NCBI GenBank assembly: GCA_964447205.1
Contig: CAYUSB010000022.1
Location: 62,001 to 126,000, forward strand
Direction: 5' to 3'
DNA length: 64,000 nt
Source: JAEUKH01 sp964447205
GTDB taxonomy: Bacteria > Myxococcota_A > Polyangia > Polyangiales > Ga0077539
This document shows positions 8,462-17,188 of this stretch, piece after piece; position 1 is the stretch's first letter; each line of letters starts with the position of its first letter. A model generated the notes under the pieces. It was not told the DNA's origin. It searched no databases and was given only the letters and a program-made list of their open reading frames with translations. The translations under genes were made by a program, and so were the position numbers.

Positions 8462-9807
8462 CGAACCAACGAGGACGAGGAAGGCCCCGAACCGGCTCCG
8501 CCTACGAGCGCCACGGCGTGATCGTGGTCGCGGTGAACCTGCGCCCGGGATCGCGCGCCCGCCGCTGGATCGAGCGGTGCCCTCCGCGGCGCGACGGCCA
8601 CCCCGTGGATCTCATCTACGCCCGCGCCATCGCCGCCGAGCTCCAGCGCCGCTACGACGCGGGCGAGTGGGATCCCGAAGCCGAGGCGACGGCACTCCCC
8701 GAGGGGCCCCCTCCCGCGCCCGTGCTGCCGCCACCAGCGGCCCAGAACGCCCCCGGTGGCCCTGTCATGGCACCCGTGACCCTCGTGGCCCGGATGCCCG
8801 TCGTGAGCGCCGCACGCGCGGCGGCGCCCGCGAAGGCCACGGCGCCGACCGTCCTCGGGTACGCTCGCGAGTGGATCAAGAAGCAGCGCTACGAGTCCGC
8901 GCCCAAAGACGCCGCGCGCATCGAGCTCTACCTCGCGAAGGGGCCGATCGCGGAGATGTCCCTCGGAGGGCTCCGTCCGCGGCACGTCCTGGAGTTCATC
9001 ACCTGGCTCCAGGACCAGCCGTCGCTGCGTGGTGGCACGCTCGCCCCGCGCACCGTCCGCGGCGCCTACGACGTGCTGCGGCGCTCGCTGGACGCGGCGG
9101 TGATCGATGAGCTCCTCGCCGCAAACCCCTGCGCCCCGATCCGGGGGAAGCTTCCCTCGATCGAGGACAAGGACCCAACCGCGCGGGAGAACTGGCTCTA
9201 CACGCGCGACGAGATCGTGCGGCTCCTCACCGATCCACGCATCTGGCCCGTGCGGCGCGTTTGCTACGCCCTCCAGTTCCTCACGGGCATGCGGGTGGGG
9301 GAGCTCGCGGTGCTGCGCTGGAAGGACTACGACCCCACGATGAAGCCCCTCGGGCGGCTCACCATCCGGCGTGCAGTGAAGTCCGTGTCTCTCCGCGAGG
9401 CACAAACCAAGACCGCGGCCGTGAAGCTCGTGCCGGTGCACCCCGCGCTCGCGACCCTGCTCGACGCCTGGAAGGCCACGGGCTGGGGCGAGTACATGGG
9501 CCAGTCCCCGAGGGCCGACGACCTGGTCGTGCCGAACAAGGACGGCAAGATCCGCAACACCAACCGCCAGAACCGCGACCTCGGGCGCGACTGTCGACGC
9601 ATCGGCATCGAGCACCGCCACCAGCACGCAATGCGGCACACGTTCATCACCCTCGTCCAGGACGACGGTGGTGACGGCCAGGTCATCCGTTGGGTCACCC
9701 ACGCGCCGCCGCGCACGGCCTTCGACAACTACACCCGCGCGCAGTGGAACCGGCTCTGCGAGGAGCTCGCGAAGCTCCGCATTGAGCTCACGCTCGCACG
9801 AGGGTAG
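8458..9807 (+). CDS. Tyrosine recombinase / phage-type integrase
   Basis: This 449-aa protein has an N-terminal arm-binding region and Pro/Ala linker (residues 80-130), a SAM-like core-binding domain (about 133-225) and a catalytic domain (about 245-435). Catalytic residues are visible: Arg279 in LTGMRVGELAVLRW, the HAMRH box with His390 and Arg393, His415 in WVTHAPPRT and the nucleophile Tyr425 in FDNYTR. It overlaps the putative excisionase. All key residues are present, so it should be active, integrating and excising the element at 0.7-9.8 kb. A decayed copy of its last 58 codons lies at 19017-19195. Confidence 0.9.
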   Translation: MTNQRGRGRPRTGSAYERHGVIVVAVNLRPGSRARRWIERCPPRRDGHPVDLIYARAIAAELQRRYDAGEWDPEAEATALPEGPPPAPVLPPPAAQNAPGGPVMAPVTLVARMPVVSAARAAAPAKATAPTVLGYAREWIKKQRYESAPKDAARIELYLAKGPIAEMSLGGLRPRHVLEFITWLQDQPSLRGGTLAPRTVRGAYDVLRRSLDAAVIDELLAANPCAPIRGKLPSIEDKDPTARENWLYTRDEIVRLLTDPRIWPVRRVCYALQFLTGMRVGELAVLRWKDYDPTMKPLGRLTIRRAVKSVSLREAQTKTAAVKLVPVHPALATLLDAWKATGWGEYMGQSPRADDLVVPNKDGKIRNTNRQNRDLGRDCRRIGIEHRHQHAMRHTFITLVQDDGGDGQVIRWVTHAPPRTAFDNYTRAQWNRLCEELAKLRIELTLARG

Positions 9808-9973
9808 ATCCCATCCATCAGACAGGCGTTCTCAATTCAGACGATCTTCTGGCGCACGAGCCTCCTGTACGAGTCTGGAGGCACTGCGCGCCAGAGCGGC
9901 TCCGAAAACTGTTGACGAGCGGCCAACTCGCCTTAGCTTGGATGCGCGGCATTTTTTGACACTGCCCGGAGGG

Positions 9974-10405
9974 ATGATGGGATCACAGAAAATCACAGTC
10001 GATCACAGCACCAAGGCTGGTTTCAAGCCACCTACCCCCGATAGGCTGGGAGAGTCGTTCGTCGATCCGCCTCGACCGCTCAGGATGAACCCCGAGTTCG
10101 ACTGGATCGTCCAACCCGTCTTCGCTGCGCCGTTTCCGCTCCGGATCACGGCGACGGTCGAGACGGAGGAGTCGCAGCAATGGACGGGGAAGCCCGGGAA
10201 CATCGCTAACTACTGGCGCCTCACCGGGTATGACGAAGTGATCATCGACATCAAGGTGGATCACGGCGACGGCTTCAAACCTACTCCGGTGCGGTATATG
10301 CGAAGGCCAATGCCCTCACCTGATCCAACGATTCGCTTGCAGGTTTCCGACCAGTCCAGAAGGTGGTTTACGGTCGTCAACTTCTTCCCCGTGAAGCGCG
10401 TCTGA
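9974..10405 (+). CDS. Orphan 143-aa protein of the accessory region
   Basis: The start MMGSQKITVDHSTK follows GGAGGG. The protein is rich in beta-prone segments (LRITATVETEES, EVIIDIKVDHGDG, RWFTVVNFFPVKRV), with no signal peptide, TM helix or cysteine. Base composition is lower in GC than the integrase next to it. It resembles, in size and style only, the 131-aa protein at 14434. No family is recognised; cargo of the mobile region is the best description. Confidence 0.45.
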   Translation: MMGSQKITVDHSTKAGFKPPTPDRLGESFVDPPRPLRMNPEFDWIVQPVFAAPFPLRITATVETEESQQWTGKPGNIANYWRLTGYDEVIIDIKVDHGDGFKPTPVRYMRRPMPSPDPTIRLQVSDQSRRWFTVVNFFPVKRV

Positions 10406-10464
10406 CACCCGAGCCTGCGTGGTCGCCTAGGCCTACCGGAACAACTGGAGCGAGTTCCTGGAGA

Positions 10465-10788
10465 TCACGTCTGGTCCTGGGGCCACTGCCAGAGGAGCTC
10501 GTTCTTCCGCGAGTGCCACACCTCGACCCCCCCGTGCGTCACGAGCGCCTCGGGGGTCGAGCCGGTGAGCATCCGCACCGCCTGCTCGACGACCTGACCG
10601 CCCGCAGCGGCCTCAATGTGTTTCGAGGCGAAGGCTATCGTGACGCGCGAGGGGAGTGAGGTGCTGTCCTCGTCGCGCCCGAGGCGCCGTGCGCTGTGTG
10701 GGTCGAGCTCGTACGTGTAGCTGTCGAACCCGGGGGTGGCGTAGATCACGATGGGCTGGGGTTCGGCGACGCGAGCGGGCTTTCCCAC
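10465..10788 (-). CDS. Hypothetical 107-aa protein, accessory region
   Basis: The chosen start is a GTG preceded by AGAGGT. The protein reads as one alpha/beta domain: VIYATPGFDSYTYELDPHS, then a basic loop, SLPSRVTIAFASKHIE and EQAVRMLTGSTPEALVTHG. It has no signal or membrane segment. The frame stays open about 30 codons further upstream, but that part overlaps the ISL3 remnant and is not protein-like. Function is unknown. Its 5' flank abuts transposon debris, so the promoter may be displaced. Confidence 0.4.
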   Translation of the reverse strand: MGKPARVAEPQPIVIYATPGFDSYTYELDPHSARRLGRDEDSTSLPSRVTIAFASKHIEAAAGGQVVEQAVRMLTGSTPEALVTHGGVEVWHSRKNELLWQWPQDQT

Positions 10789-10859
10789 GGTGGACCTCTT
10801 TGCGCGACTATCCTCCGCGCAGGGGAGAAGCGCAACCGAGCCGTACTCCTGGCGCCGAT

Positions 10860-11370
10860 GGGGATCCTCCCCGGTCATCGCTGCGTGCCGTCGCGCGGGC
10901 CGCAGTCTCGGGAAGCAACAGCCACCACCAAGCCTGCCGCGGAGACGGTGCCTTCGGAGTCGGCGATGCCGTCGGCTGCGTCTGCCGCCACTGGTCTACG
11001 TGCCGCTGCACCGTGCGGTAGCCGCCACGAGACCCGCGCGCTCGAAGATCGCGCCATAGCGTCACCGCGTCGCGACATCCCTGGGCCCAGCGCGCCCGGA
11101 GGTGATCGTCGAAGGCCGAGGTTAGGGCAGTGCGGGGCAGGACCGGTGCTGCGGGCCAGGACGTGGACAAACCCAGGCTTCACCTCGAGGTACAGCACGT
11201 CGAGGTCGCCGTGCAGCGCCGAGAGAATCGCGAGAGGGGTAGCAAGAGGATCGGGCATCGGTCTCAGGGAGGCACCGGCGTGGACGTGGATTGCGAGTGT
11301 CGGCTCGGATGGCCAAGTTGGGGCGCGCACGGCGGGGCGCAACCACCTCCACACAAAGTGCGGAAGACCC
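10860..11370 (-). mobile_element. ISL3-family insertion remnant (end plus internal transposase fragments)
   Basis: Reading the minus strand from 11370, the sequence opens with a GGGTCTTCCGCACTTTGTG terminus, then an 80-bp stretch (11291-11370) also found at 17014-17093 and, inverted, from 26454. Next comes an ISL3-like N-terminus (LALHGDLDVL-type segment and APHCPNLG, a damaged zinc-finger CPxCG). It then joins an internal ISL3 segment with RWAQGCRDAVTLWRDLRARG followed by a YRTVQRHVDQWR motif. The catalytic domain is missing and frames shift, so it is dead. Boundaries are approximate. Confidence 0.65.
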
Positions 11371-11590
11371 ACTTTCGCGTGGCCACGGACACCGGGAGAG
11401 CTCTGCCGCGCAGCGGCTTCGTCCAATGAGGAATCTGTCAACTTGAAGGAGGGCCCGGAGTTCCAGGCGAGCGGCTGCTCGACGCGGCGAACCCGTTGGA
11501 GTTGCTATCCGCCGAATATGTCCCATGTACAGGTACGGTCAAAGCCGTCGTTGAGGGCCATGAATCGGGTCTATTCGCGAGAGAGCGGTA

Positions 11591-13957
11591 TTAGCATCCG
11601 GCGTCGCTCCCTATGCCAAGACCGACTACAGGGACGGGTCGAGACCGTCTGGTGGTCGTGCCATCACCGAGCTGCCCGTGCTCGTTGTTACTCCAACATT
11701 GTACAGAACTATCGCTCAGTCGAGCGCAGGTCGTGAATCGGGTGCTATTTATCGATGTAGCTCCGCGGATCTCTGTGATTTCGACAGGTTGTGGACGGGG
11801 GGATGTTGTTCCGTCGCCGAGTTGACTGTATTGGTTCGTGCCCCAACATCTTACAGATGAATCTGCAAGAATAGCGCAAGCGTGCTCAGCACCTAGTGCG
11901 GCGCCGATGGCATTCTGAATGCCCTGCACCATCACCGGCATGGCCCGGTTCGTCGCCGTGCCATCGCCCAATTGGAGGTAATTGATGCCCCAGCACCACA
12001 TCACGCCAGAATTCATGATTGCACAGGTAGCGTCGCCCCCTGCGACCAACGATCGTACTCCAGCGTCGAGCCCGACTACGTCTACCGGCCGGGTTTGACG
12101 TCCAATCTGTCCACCTCCCAGATATCCACTTCCCCAGCAACGCACACCTCCCGTTGTGAGCAAGGCACATGAGCGCTGTCGAGACGCGACTACTTGTGTG
12201 ACGCCCGAGCCCAATCCAACGACGAGTGTTGGCGCTACACGTGGGATCGTAGTCCCATCGCCCAACTGACCTTCCGAGTTCAAGCCCCAGCAATACACAG
12301 CACCCTGTGCTACGACACATGCATGGAATCGTCCCAAGGCAAGGTCCGTCACCCCTTCTGGAAGACCCATGACACGTACTGGCAGACTTCGATCTGTCAT
12401 TGTGCCATCGCCCAACTGCGAGGTGTCATTGTTGCCCCAACATCGAACGGTGCCGTCAGACAGTCTGGCGCAAACCGACTGATCGGATGTTGACAGTTGT
12501 ACTACATTCGACAGCCCGATCACTGTGACGGGGATGATGCTGTTGTTCGTAGTTCCATCACCCAACTCTCCGTTGATATTGCGTCCCCAACAGCGTACTG
12601 AGGCATTCCCCATCAGCGCGCAAGAAGATTGCGACGTTACCGCGATGCCTAGGACCGAGGCGCTGCATCCCCGGCAGACGCCCGTCGTGTTGATGGCGCC
12701 CGTGTTGCAGGGCATGCCCGCGACGCATGCGGGTTGCCCCTCCGCTCCGCAGGGCACACAGACGCTGCCGCTGGGGTTGAAGCGGCCGCTGCATATGACC
12801 CTGCATACCCCAGCCGTACAAGTAGCCGTCCCGTTGTTGGGCACCGGGCAGCGCATGCACATCGCGCCGCAATAGGCCACATCGGTCGCAGTGTTGCGGC
12901 ACACCGATCCGCACAGCCCGAGGCCCGTTGCGCACATCCCGCCCGCGCACGCCGCCTGTCCCTCCGCCCCGCATGTGCCCGCGCAGCGCCCGGCTATGCA
13001 CATCTGCCCCGTAGGACAGGGCATCGTGGCAAAACCCTGCCCGTCGGAAGTGCACACCTGCTGGGCGGTGGGGCTGGAACAGGTGCTTCCCGTGCTGCCC
13101 GGGGTGCAGACCTGCGCACGACATTCGCCGGCCCCCACGCAGGCCTGTATCGCAGGACAGGGCGCGGGGCTATACCCCTGCCCGTTGCTGTTGCAGACCC
13201 GCCGCGTATTGGCGTCGGCGCAGGAGAAGGAGCCCGGCATGCAGTTGGGATCGGCGCACACGCCGTCGTTGCACGATTGGCCTGCGGGACAGGCCGTTGC
13301 GACGTATGCGATGCCCTCGGCGTCACAGACTTCGACCCGCGAGACGTCCCCGGTCACGCAGCGGCGCGTCCCGGGCGTACACATCCAGTCGGCGCAGGCC
13401 CCGTCGACACAGGTCTGTCGTGCGGAGCAGGGCATCGCCACAAAGCCTGTGCCCCGCGCGTTGCACACTTCCCGTACCCCGTCAACACACCGAACATCGC
13501 TCCCGATGCACACTCGCGGAATGCAGCGTCCCCCGGCGGCGCAGGTCTCTTGGTCGCCCGTACAGTCGGTGTCGACCACGCACTCGACGCAGACGCCTTG
13601 GGTGGTGTCGCAGACGAGGTTGAGGTCGCTGCACTGACGCGAACTGGTACAAGGGCGCGGGCGATCGACGCAGCGGTTTTCACGGCAGATCTGCGCGCTC
13701 GGGCAGTCCGGATCGTCGTTGCAATCGACGCAGTATCCTAGGGTGGAACTGCACACCTGGCCGGGGCACTGCCGTGAGGTCGTGCAGGCCGTGGGGGCGA
13801 CATCCATCGTGTCGGCGGCGGCTCCGTCGCGCGGGCTTGCGTCGTTGCCACCTGCGGTGGTCGACGGGGCGCACGCGGTCACGAGGCAGGCCAGAAGCGC
13901 CGCGCCGCGCAGCCAACGCCCCACGACGGCCCTTCGCTCGATTTGCCCGGTACGCAT
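11591..13957 (-). CDS. Secreted lipoprotein: Cys-rich repeats plus RCC1-like propeller
   Basis: This 788-aa protein starts at MRTGQIERRA after GGAGGG. A lipobox (LLACLVTAC) is followed by a short Asp/Ala linker. Residues about 50-480 hold tandem Cys-rich units of the type C-x3-QC-x-GQVC, CxxGxCV and CxPGxxxC, each probably disulphide-stabilised. Residues about 490-788 hold at least seven RCC1-type repeats (CARLSDGTVRCWGNNDTSQLGDGT pattern), each with a buried Cys pair, predicting a seven-bladed beta-propeller. The family is common and variable on the myxobacterial surface, where binding roles are assumed. The 3' half has visibly lower GC than the 5' half. It sits among IS debris and opposite the cargo genes to its right. 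Confidence 0.75.
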   Translation of the reverse strand: MRTGQIERRAVVGRWLRGAALLACLVTACAPSTTAGGNDASPRDGAAADTMDVAPTACTTSRQCPGQVCSSTLGYCVDCNDDPDCPSAQICRENRCVDRPRPCTSSRQCSDLNLVCDTTQGVCVECVVDTDCTGDQETCAAGGRCIPRVCIGSDVRCVDGVREVCNARGTGFVAMPCSARQTCVDGACADWMCTPGTRRCVTGDVSRVEVCDAEGIAYVATACPAGQSCNDGVCADPNCMPGSFSCADANTRRVCNSNGQGYSPAPCPAIQACVGAGECRAQVCTPGSTGSTCSSPTAQQVCTSDGQGFATMPCPTGQMCIAGRCAGTCGAEGQAACAGGMCATGLGLCGSVCRNTATDVAYCGAMCMRCPVPNNGTATCTAGVCRVICSGRFNPSGSVCVPCGAEGQPACVAGMPCNTGAINTTGVCRGCSASVLGIAVTSQSSCALMGNASVRCWGRNINGELGDGTTNNSIIPVTVIGLSNVVQLSTSDQSVCARLSDGTVRCWGNNDTSQLGDGTMTDRSLPVRVMGLPEGVTDLALGRFHACVVAQGAVYCWGLNSEGQLGDGTTIPRVAPTLVVGLGSGVTQVVASRQRSCALLTTGGVRCWGSGYLGGGQIGRQTRPVDVVGLDAGVRSLVAGGDATCAIMNSGVMWCWGINYLQLGDGTATNRAMPVMVQGIQNAIGAALGAEHACAILADSSVRCWGTNQYSQLGDGTTSPRPQPVEITEIRGATSINSTRFTTCARLSDSSVQCWSNNEHGQLGDGTTTRRSRPVPVVGLGIGSDAGC

Positions 13958-14433
13958 CGCCTGCCCTCCTCCGCGTTTGTCGCCGCCTGCTCGGCGTCGC
14001 TTCGATCCACGGCTATCACGCGATGGCGCGAGGGTCAACGCGCGGGGCGGGTTGGTCCTGCACACGGTGCCGTGGAAGGGGCAGCGCCGACTCGAAGTCA
14101 ACGCAGCGGGTCGGCGGTCGATGCCCTGCGGAGGCTGTACGGGAAGTCGTTGAAATTGCTCGACATTTCGGAATGTTTCATCGCGCCGATGAGCTCGGTG
14201 GGCGCCACTTCGCGACCGCTCGTCGTGGTCCTCGCGAGGCGGTACGGGGTCGCGCTGATCAGGCGTGCCATCCCGTAGAACTGCCTTGGTTCCAGAGATT
14301 TTCAGAATTCGACGCAAGGGGGATTGATTAATTGTTCGGGGCGTGGGAAAGCTTATCCGTCGGTTCCCGAGACACTCGTGCGGTGGTCGTGCGAGGGGCT
14401 CTCCGAGGACAGGCAGAACATCACGAGGGATCC
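13958..14433. promoter_or_regulatory. Divergent promoter interval
   Basis: These 476 bp lie between the minus-strand RCC1 lipoprotein and the plus-strand cargo gene at 14434. GC falls towards the right, with an AT-rich patch near 14300-14335 (TTGATTAATTG) that is a plausible promoter for the rightward genes. No confident -35/-10 pair or operator could be assigned. No coding frame is convincing. Confidence 0.3.
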
Positions 14434-14829
14434 ATGGCACGAGTATTCAACTTGGTTGTCTTCGACGGGACCATCACGGGCGACGCTGGCGCTAACCCCC
14501 CACCGGTCTTCTACACCTCTCAGGAGCATGCAGCTCTACTGGGAAGTGTCGAACGACTGAAGATTCAGATGATCTCCCGCGCAACCACGTCTCTCGCGGG
14601 AACGATCACCTTCGTCTATCAGGTGACCAATGCGCCTGAGTACGACAGCTGGGTAAACTCTGTCTCCAAGACGCTCTCTCTGCCTGCCGCGGCTGGTGAT
14701 TTGCCTGCCATCGCCATGCATTACATCGACTCCATGAATGAGCAGGCTGCATACGGACGATTCAAGATTTCGTACGATCAAGCTGCGACGGCGCAGTTTC
14801 AACTGATTGTGGCTGGATACGCCGACTGA
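14434..14829 (+). CDS. Orphan 131-aa protein, AT-richer cargo
   Basis: The ATG follows ACGAGGGATCC. The protein starts MARVFNLVVFDGTITGD and is beta-rich (TSLAGTITFVYQVTN, ATAQFQLIVAGYAD), with no signal peptide or cysteines. The codon use is less GC-biased than the chromosomal genes. A strong hairpin (14907-14938) follows 78 bp downstream. It belongs to the three-gene cargo set 14434-16564. Function is unknown. Confidence 0.5.
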   Translation: MARVFNLVVFDGTITGDAGANPPPVFYTSQEHAALLGSVERLKIQMISRATTSLAGTITFVYQVTNAPEYDSWVNSVSKTLSLPAAAGDLPAIAMHYIDSMNEQAAYGRFKISYDQAATAQFQLIVAGYAD

Positions 14830-14906
14830 AAAATCTCGATGCATGGATCTTTAGCCAGAAACTAGCTGTCGTCAAAACACGATAGAACGCCGGATGCAAG
14901 GTCTAA

Positions 14907-14938
14907 GCCGCGCGGAGTGTTTGGGTGCTCCGCGCGGC
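14907..14938 (+). terminator. Strong hairpin between cargo genes
   Basis: A perfect 11-bp stem (14907-14917 pairing with 14928-14938) encloses a 10-nt loop. It lies after the 131-aa gene and 22 bp before the start of the 317-aa gene. No long T-run follows (ATTCCTG), so it may act as a partial terminator/attenuator or an RNA-stability element that sets the ratio of the two genes. Confidence 0.55.
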
Positions 14939-14960
14939 ATTCCTGAGTGGAGGAGTAGTC

Positions 14961-15914
14961 ATGAAGTCCTACGAGATTCTGTCTGCGGGTTCCATCGCAG
15001 GGGGCGCTGTTTCAAAGTCGGGCATGAAGAGCACAGGGTGCGGATGCACTGGCGCGGATTGTGGCAGCAAGGGCGGAGGTTGTGGCCCGGCTGGGGGGGA
15101 TATGGGTGGGGTAACGCCGGGGCGGCAGTTCCTTGGGCGGAATCTCAAGGAATGGGAGATGACCCCTTCGAACTCTGGGCTCTCTCCTTGGCATGGGGAA
15201 ACCAAATTTGTTCCACCTATTCAGTTTCCTGAGCCGATTGGCGCGGGTCCTGGTTCAACTGGCACTGGACCGGGTACTGATCCTTGCTATGGTCTATCTC
15301 AGGATGTACAGAATCTCCGACAACGCATTCGCGATGCTCTCTCCCGATTCGGACGATGGGGGGGCGATATCGCACGTGCACGCGGTGCCTCGGAGCAGGT
15401 TTGCGACGCGACCGATCCAGCATCTCTGTGTGTTGCACTCGGCAATGCATTCACGTCTTCGCCGTTGGAGGGTGCGGGTGTGGCCGCACGTAATGCAATT
15501 TGGCATGTTTGGACCGCGTGCGTTTCGGCTCAACAGTCTGGCATTGGGTCATCGAGTTTCGTAGGTTGGAGGAACATCGCCTGCATTGCAGCTCGTAACT
15601 ATGCTGTTCAGCTTGAGCATCATGCTCGGAATGAGGTGGGCGACTACGATATCTGGTATGAACGTGATATCGCTCCTCTTGTCCGGAGATTGCGAGTGCT
15701 CGAGGTCGATCTCCTTCAGTGTGGAACGGGTACCGTTGTGCCTCTAGTGTCCTGCAGAAACACTGGTTCCAACGCTGCATGTACGCGCAACAGAAAGAGG
15801 TGCACCTACGGTATGTGCGACGACGGACGCGCTGGATGCGACCATTACATTTATTGCGGCCCTGGAAATTGGATGCCCCCTTGCCCTGCATACCACAATT
15901 GCGGGAGATACTAG
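14961..15914 (+). CDS. Gly/Cys-rich-headed 317-aa protein, candidate exported effector
   Basis: The start MKSYEILSAGSIAGG follows GGAGGAG. Residues 22-48 are a striking Gly/Cys stretch (STGCGCTGADCGSKGGGCG, then PAGG). A Pro-rich linker leads into a helical domain (about 110-255). The C-terminus (about 262-317) holds ten cysteines in a compact pattern with CTYGMCDDGRAGC and CGPGNWMPPCP, which looks like a disulphide knot. There is no standard Sec signal, so export may be non-classical or the head may be a processed peptide. The next gene starts 2 bp after its stop. GC is well below neighbours, suggesting recent transfer. It could be a toxin with its antidote downstream, or a RiPP-like fusion; no family is recognised. 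Confidence 0.5.
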   Translation: MKSYEILSAGSIAGGAVSKSGMKSTGCGCTGADCGSKGGGCGPAGGDMGGVTPGRQFLGRNLKEWEMTPSNSGLSPWHGETKFVPPIQFPEPIGAGPGSTGTGPGTDPCYGLSQDVQNLRQRIRDALSRFGRWGGDIARARGASEQVCDATDPASLCVALGNAFTSSPLEGAGVAARNAIWHVWTACVSAQQSGIGSSSFVGWRNIACIAARNYAVQLEHHARNEVGDYDIWYERDIAPLVRRLRVLEVDLLQCGTGTVVPLVSCRNTGSNAACTRNRKRCTYGMCDDGRAGCDHYIYCGPGNWMPPCPAYHNCGRY

Positions 15915-15916
15915 CC

Positions 15917-16564
15917 ATGGTTGGCTTCGTGGCGCCAGCGTTAGAGCCCTCTCTACTTCAAAGTATCATTACCTTTGATTTGGAGGAGTACAATACTTCG
16001 GGAGCCCCCGGATTTCACGTCGTAGATCACGTCGAAATACATCGACCGACACGCTGCATTACTTGGAAGTATTCTTCCTTTCGGTTCTGCGGACTGGCAG
16101 ATCGACTTGCTCTGGGGGAACTCCGAGGCGATCCCTTGTATGCTACAGCCAACCAACTGCGCGCACTCGACAGGACCGTACTCCTAAGTGACGCGGATCC
16201 TACTGCTGTGATCGTTTGGTTGCGACTTCTGGCTCGCGCACAACAGCTTGGCGTCCCTTGCCGCGTCACTTGGGGTGGAATGAATGATGCCTGGATCAAT
16301 GCACTCATTCTATGTTGCTATGGTGGTCAGGGGACGACAGAGAATCTCTTGATCGAGTTTGACGATATAGAATCATCGGCCGCGGCATTGCTGTTCAAGC
16401 ACGTTCCTGATTTCATGCTGTCCTTACTTGGAGACAACGTAGTCAACATTTGGCGCGCTGGCATGCGATATGAACTCGAAAGCGTGACTGTGGCAACTGT
16501 TTCCAGCTCAGAGGGCAGCTTGCTTGCGGACTGGTTAGTTCGCCAGTTTGAAAACGGATTGTAA
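15917..16564 (+). CDS. 215-aa partner of the Gly/Cys-rich protein, possible immunity protein
   Basis: It starts 2 bp after the preceding stop and must be co-translated with it. The protein is soluble and alpha/beta, with HRPTRCITWKYSSFRFCGLA, WLRLLARAQQLGVPCRVTWG and an acidic LLIEFDDIESSAAALLF segment. It has no signal peptide or TM helix. Tight coupling, similar low GC and cytoplasmic character are typical of immunity proteins. That function is inference only; a chaperone or adaptor for the partner is an equal alternative. Confidence 0.5.
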   Translation: MVGFVAPALEPSLLQSIITFDLEEYNTSGAPGFHVVDHVEIHRPTRCITWKYSSFRFCGLADRLALGELRGDPLYATANQLRALDRTVLLSDADPTAVIVWLRLLARAQQLGVPCRVTWGGMNDAWINALILCCYGGQGTTENLLIEFDDIESSAAALLFKHVPDFMLSLLGDNVVNIWRAGMRYELESVTVATVSSSEGSLLADWLVRQFENGL

Positions 16565-16604
16565 CTCTACTAGGCAAACGATATCCACATCTTGCTGTCT
16601 CGGC

Positions 16605-16815
16605 TCATGGGACCTCCAGGGTGAGGGCCCCAAACAGACGCTGTAGAAACCCGAGGCAGTCACGACGAAAGTTGTGCATGCATTGGTAGAAACCGACGTA
16701 GAGGTCGAGATTCCACTCGCTGACACCACGGAACATTCGGAGGTAGTTGCGGAGCCCGAGCCAGTGCCCTTCAATGGTTGCTGTGGACCTCCCGGAATCC
16801 ATCGCCATCATCATC
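16605..16815 (-). pseudogene. C-terminal remnant of a DDE transposase (IS1595/ISXO2-like)
   Basis: About 69 codons remain, reading STATIEGHWLGLRNYLRMFR then GVSEWNLDLYVGFYQCMHN before the stop. The EGHW segment carries the likely third catalytic acid (Glu) of a DDE domain. The rest of the gene is gone, replaced at its 5' side by the ISL3 end at 16832. Family assignment to IS1595 is by pattern memory; another DDE family is possible. Confidence 0.5.
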
Positions 16816-16831
16816 GCGCTCCCACTCATGC

Positions 16832-17093
16832 CGACAGCGCGTCCTGCACGTTGCCTGAGGCATCGCAGAGGCCCGGCTAGGCCCGCGGGCGGACCCCTGT
16901 GGCCGTGGCCAAGGCGTAGGGCGCAGACAGCCCCGTAGGCGCCGCGACGGCCATGGTGTGCGATCGTCGCGAGCATCGCTGGGGGAGACGCCGCCGAGGG
17001 CCGGATACATGGGTTGCGAGTGTCGGCTCGGATGGCCAAGTTGGGGCGCGCACGGCGGGGCGCAACCACCTCCACACAAAGTGCGGAAGACCC
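16832..17093 (+). mobile_element. ISL3-family element, 3'-end remnant
   Basis: It begins with the last eight codons of an ISL3 transposase (QRVLHVA then TGA) and continues to the terminal GCGGAAGACCC at 17093. The whole segment matches, in inverted orientation, the longer copy at 26454-26713, and its last 80 bp match 11291-11370. The body of the transposase is missing. Its left junction with the other transposase fragment marks a recombination breakpoint. Confidence 0.65.
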
Positions 17094-17188
17094 GGGGTAG
17101 TTGTCGTTCACCACTGGCCGACCGTGCGCAGCGCGCCGAAGGGGATTCTCCCCGGCCAACACTGCGCGCTGTCGTGCGGGCCGCACCC

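Noticed and set aside
12734..13741. Plus-strand frame opposite the Cys-rich/RCC1 lipoprotein
   Set aside because: It mirrors the periodic Cys repeats of the real gene and has no coherent fold.
14961..15100. Sec signal peptide on the Gly/Cys-rich 317-aa protein
   Set aside because: The N-terminus lacks a hydrophobic core and a cleavage motif, so classical secretion was not called.
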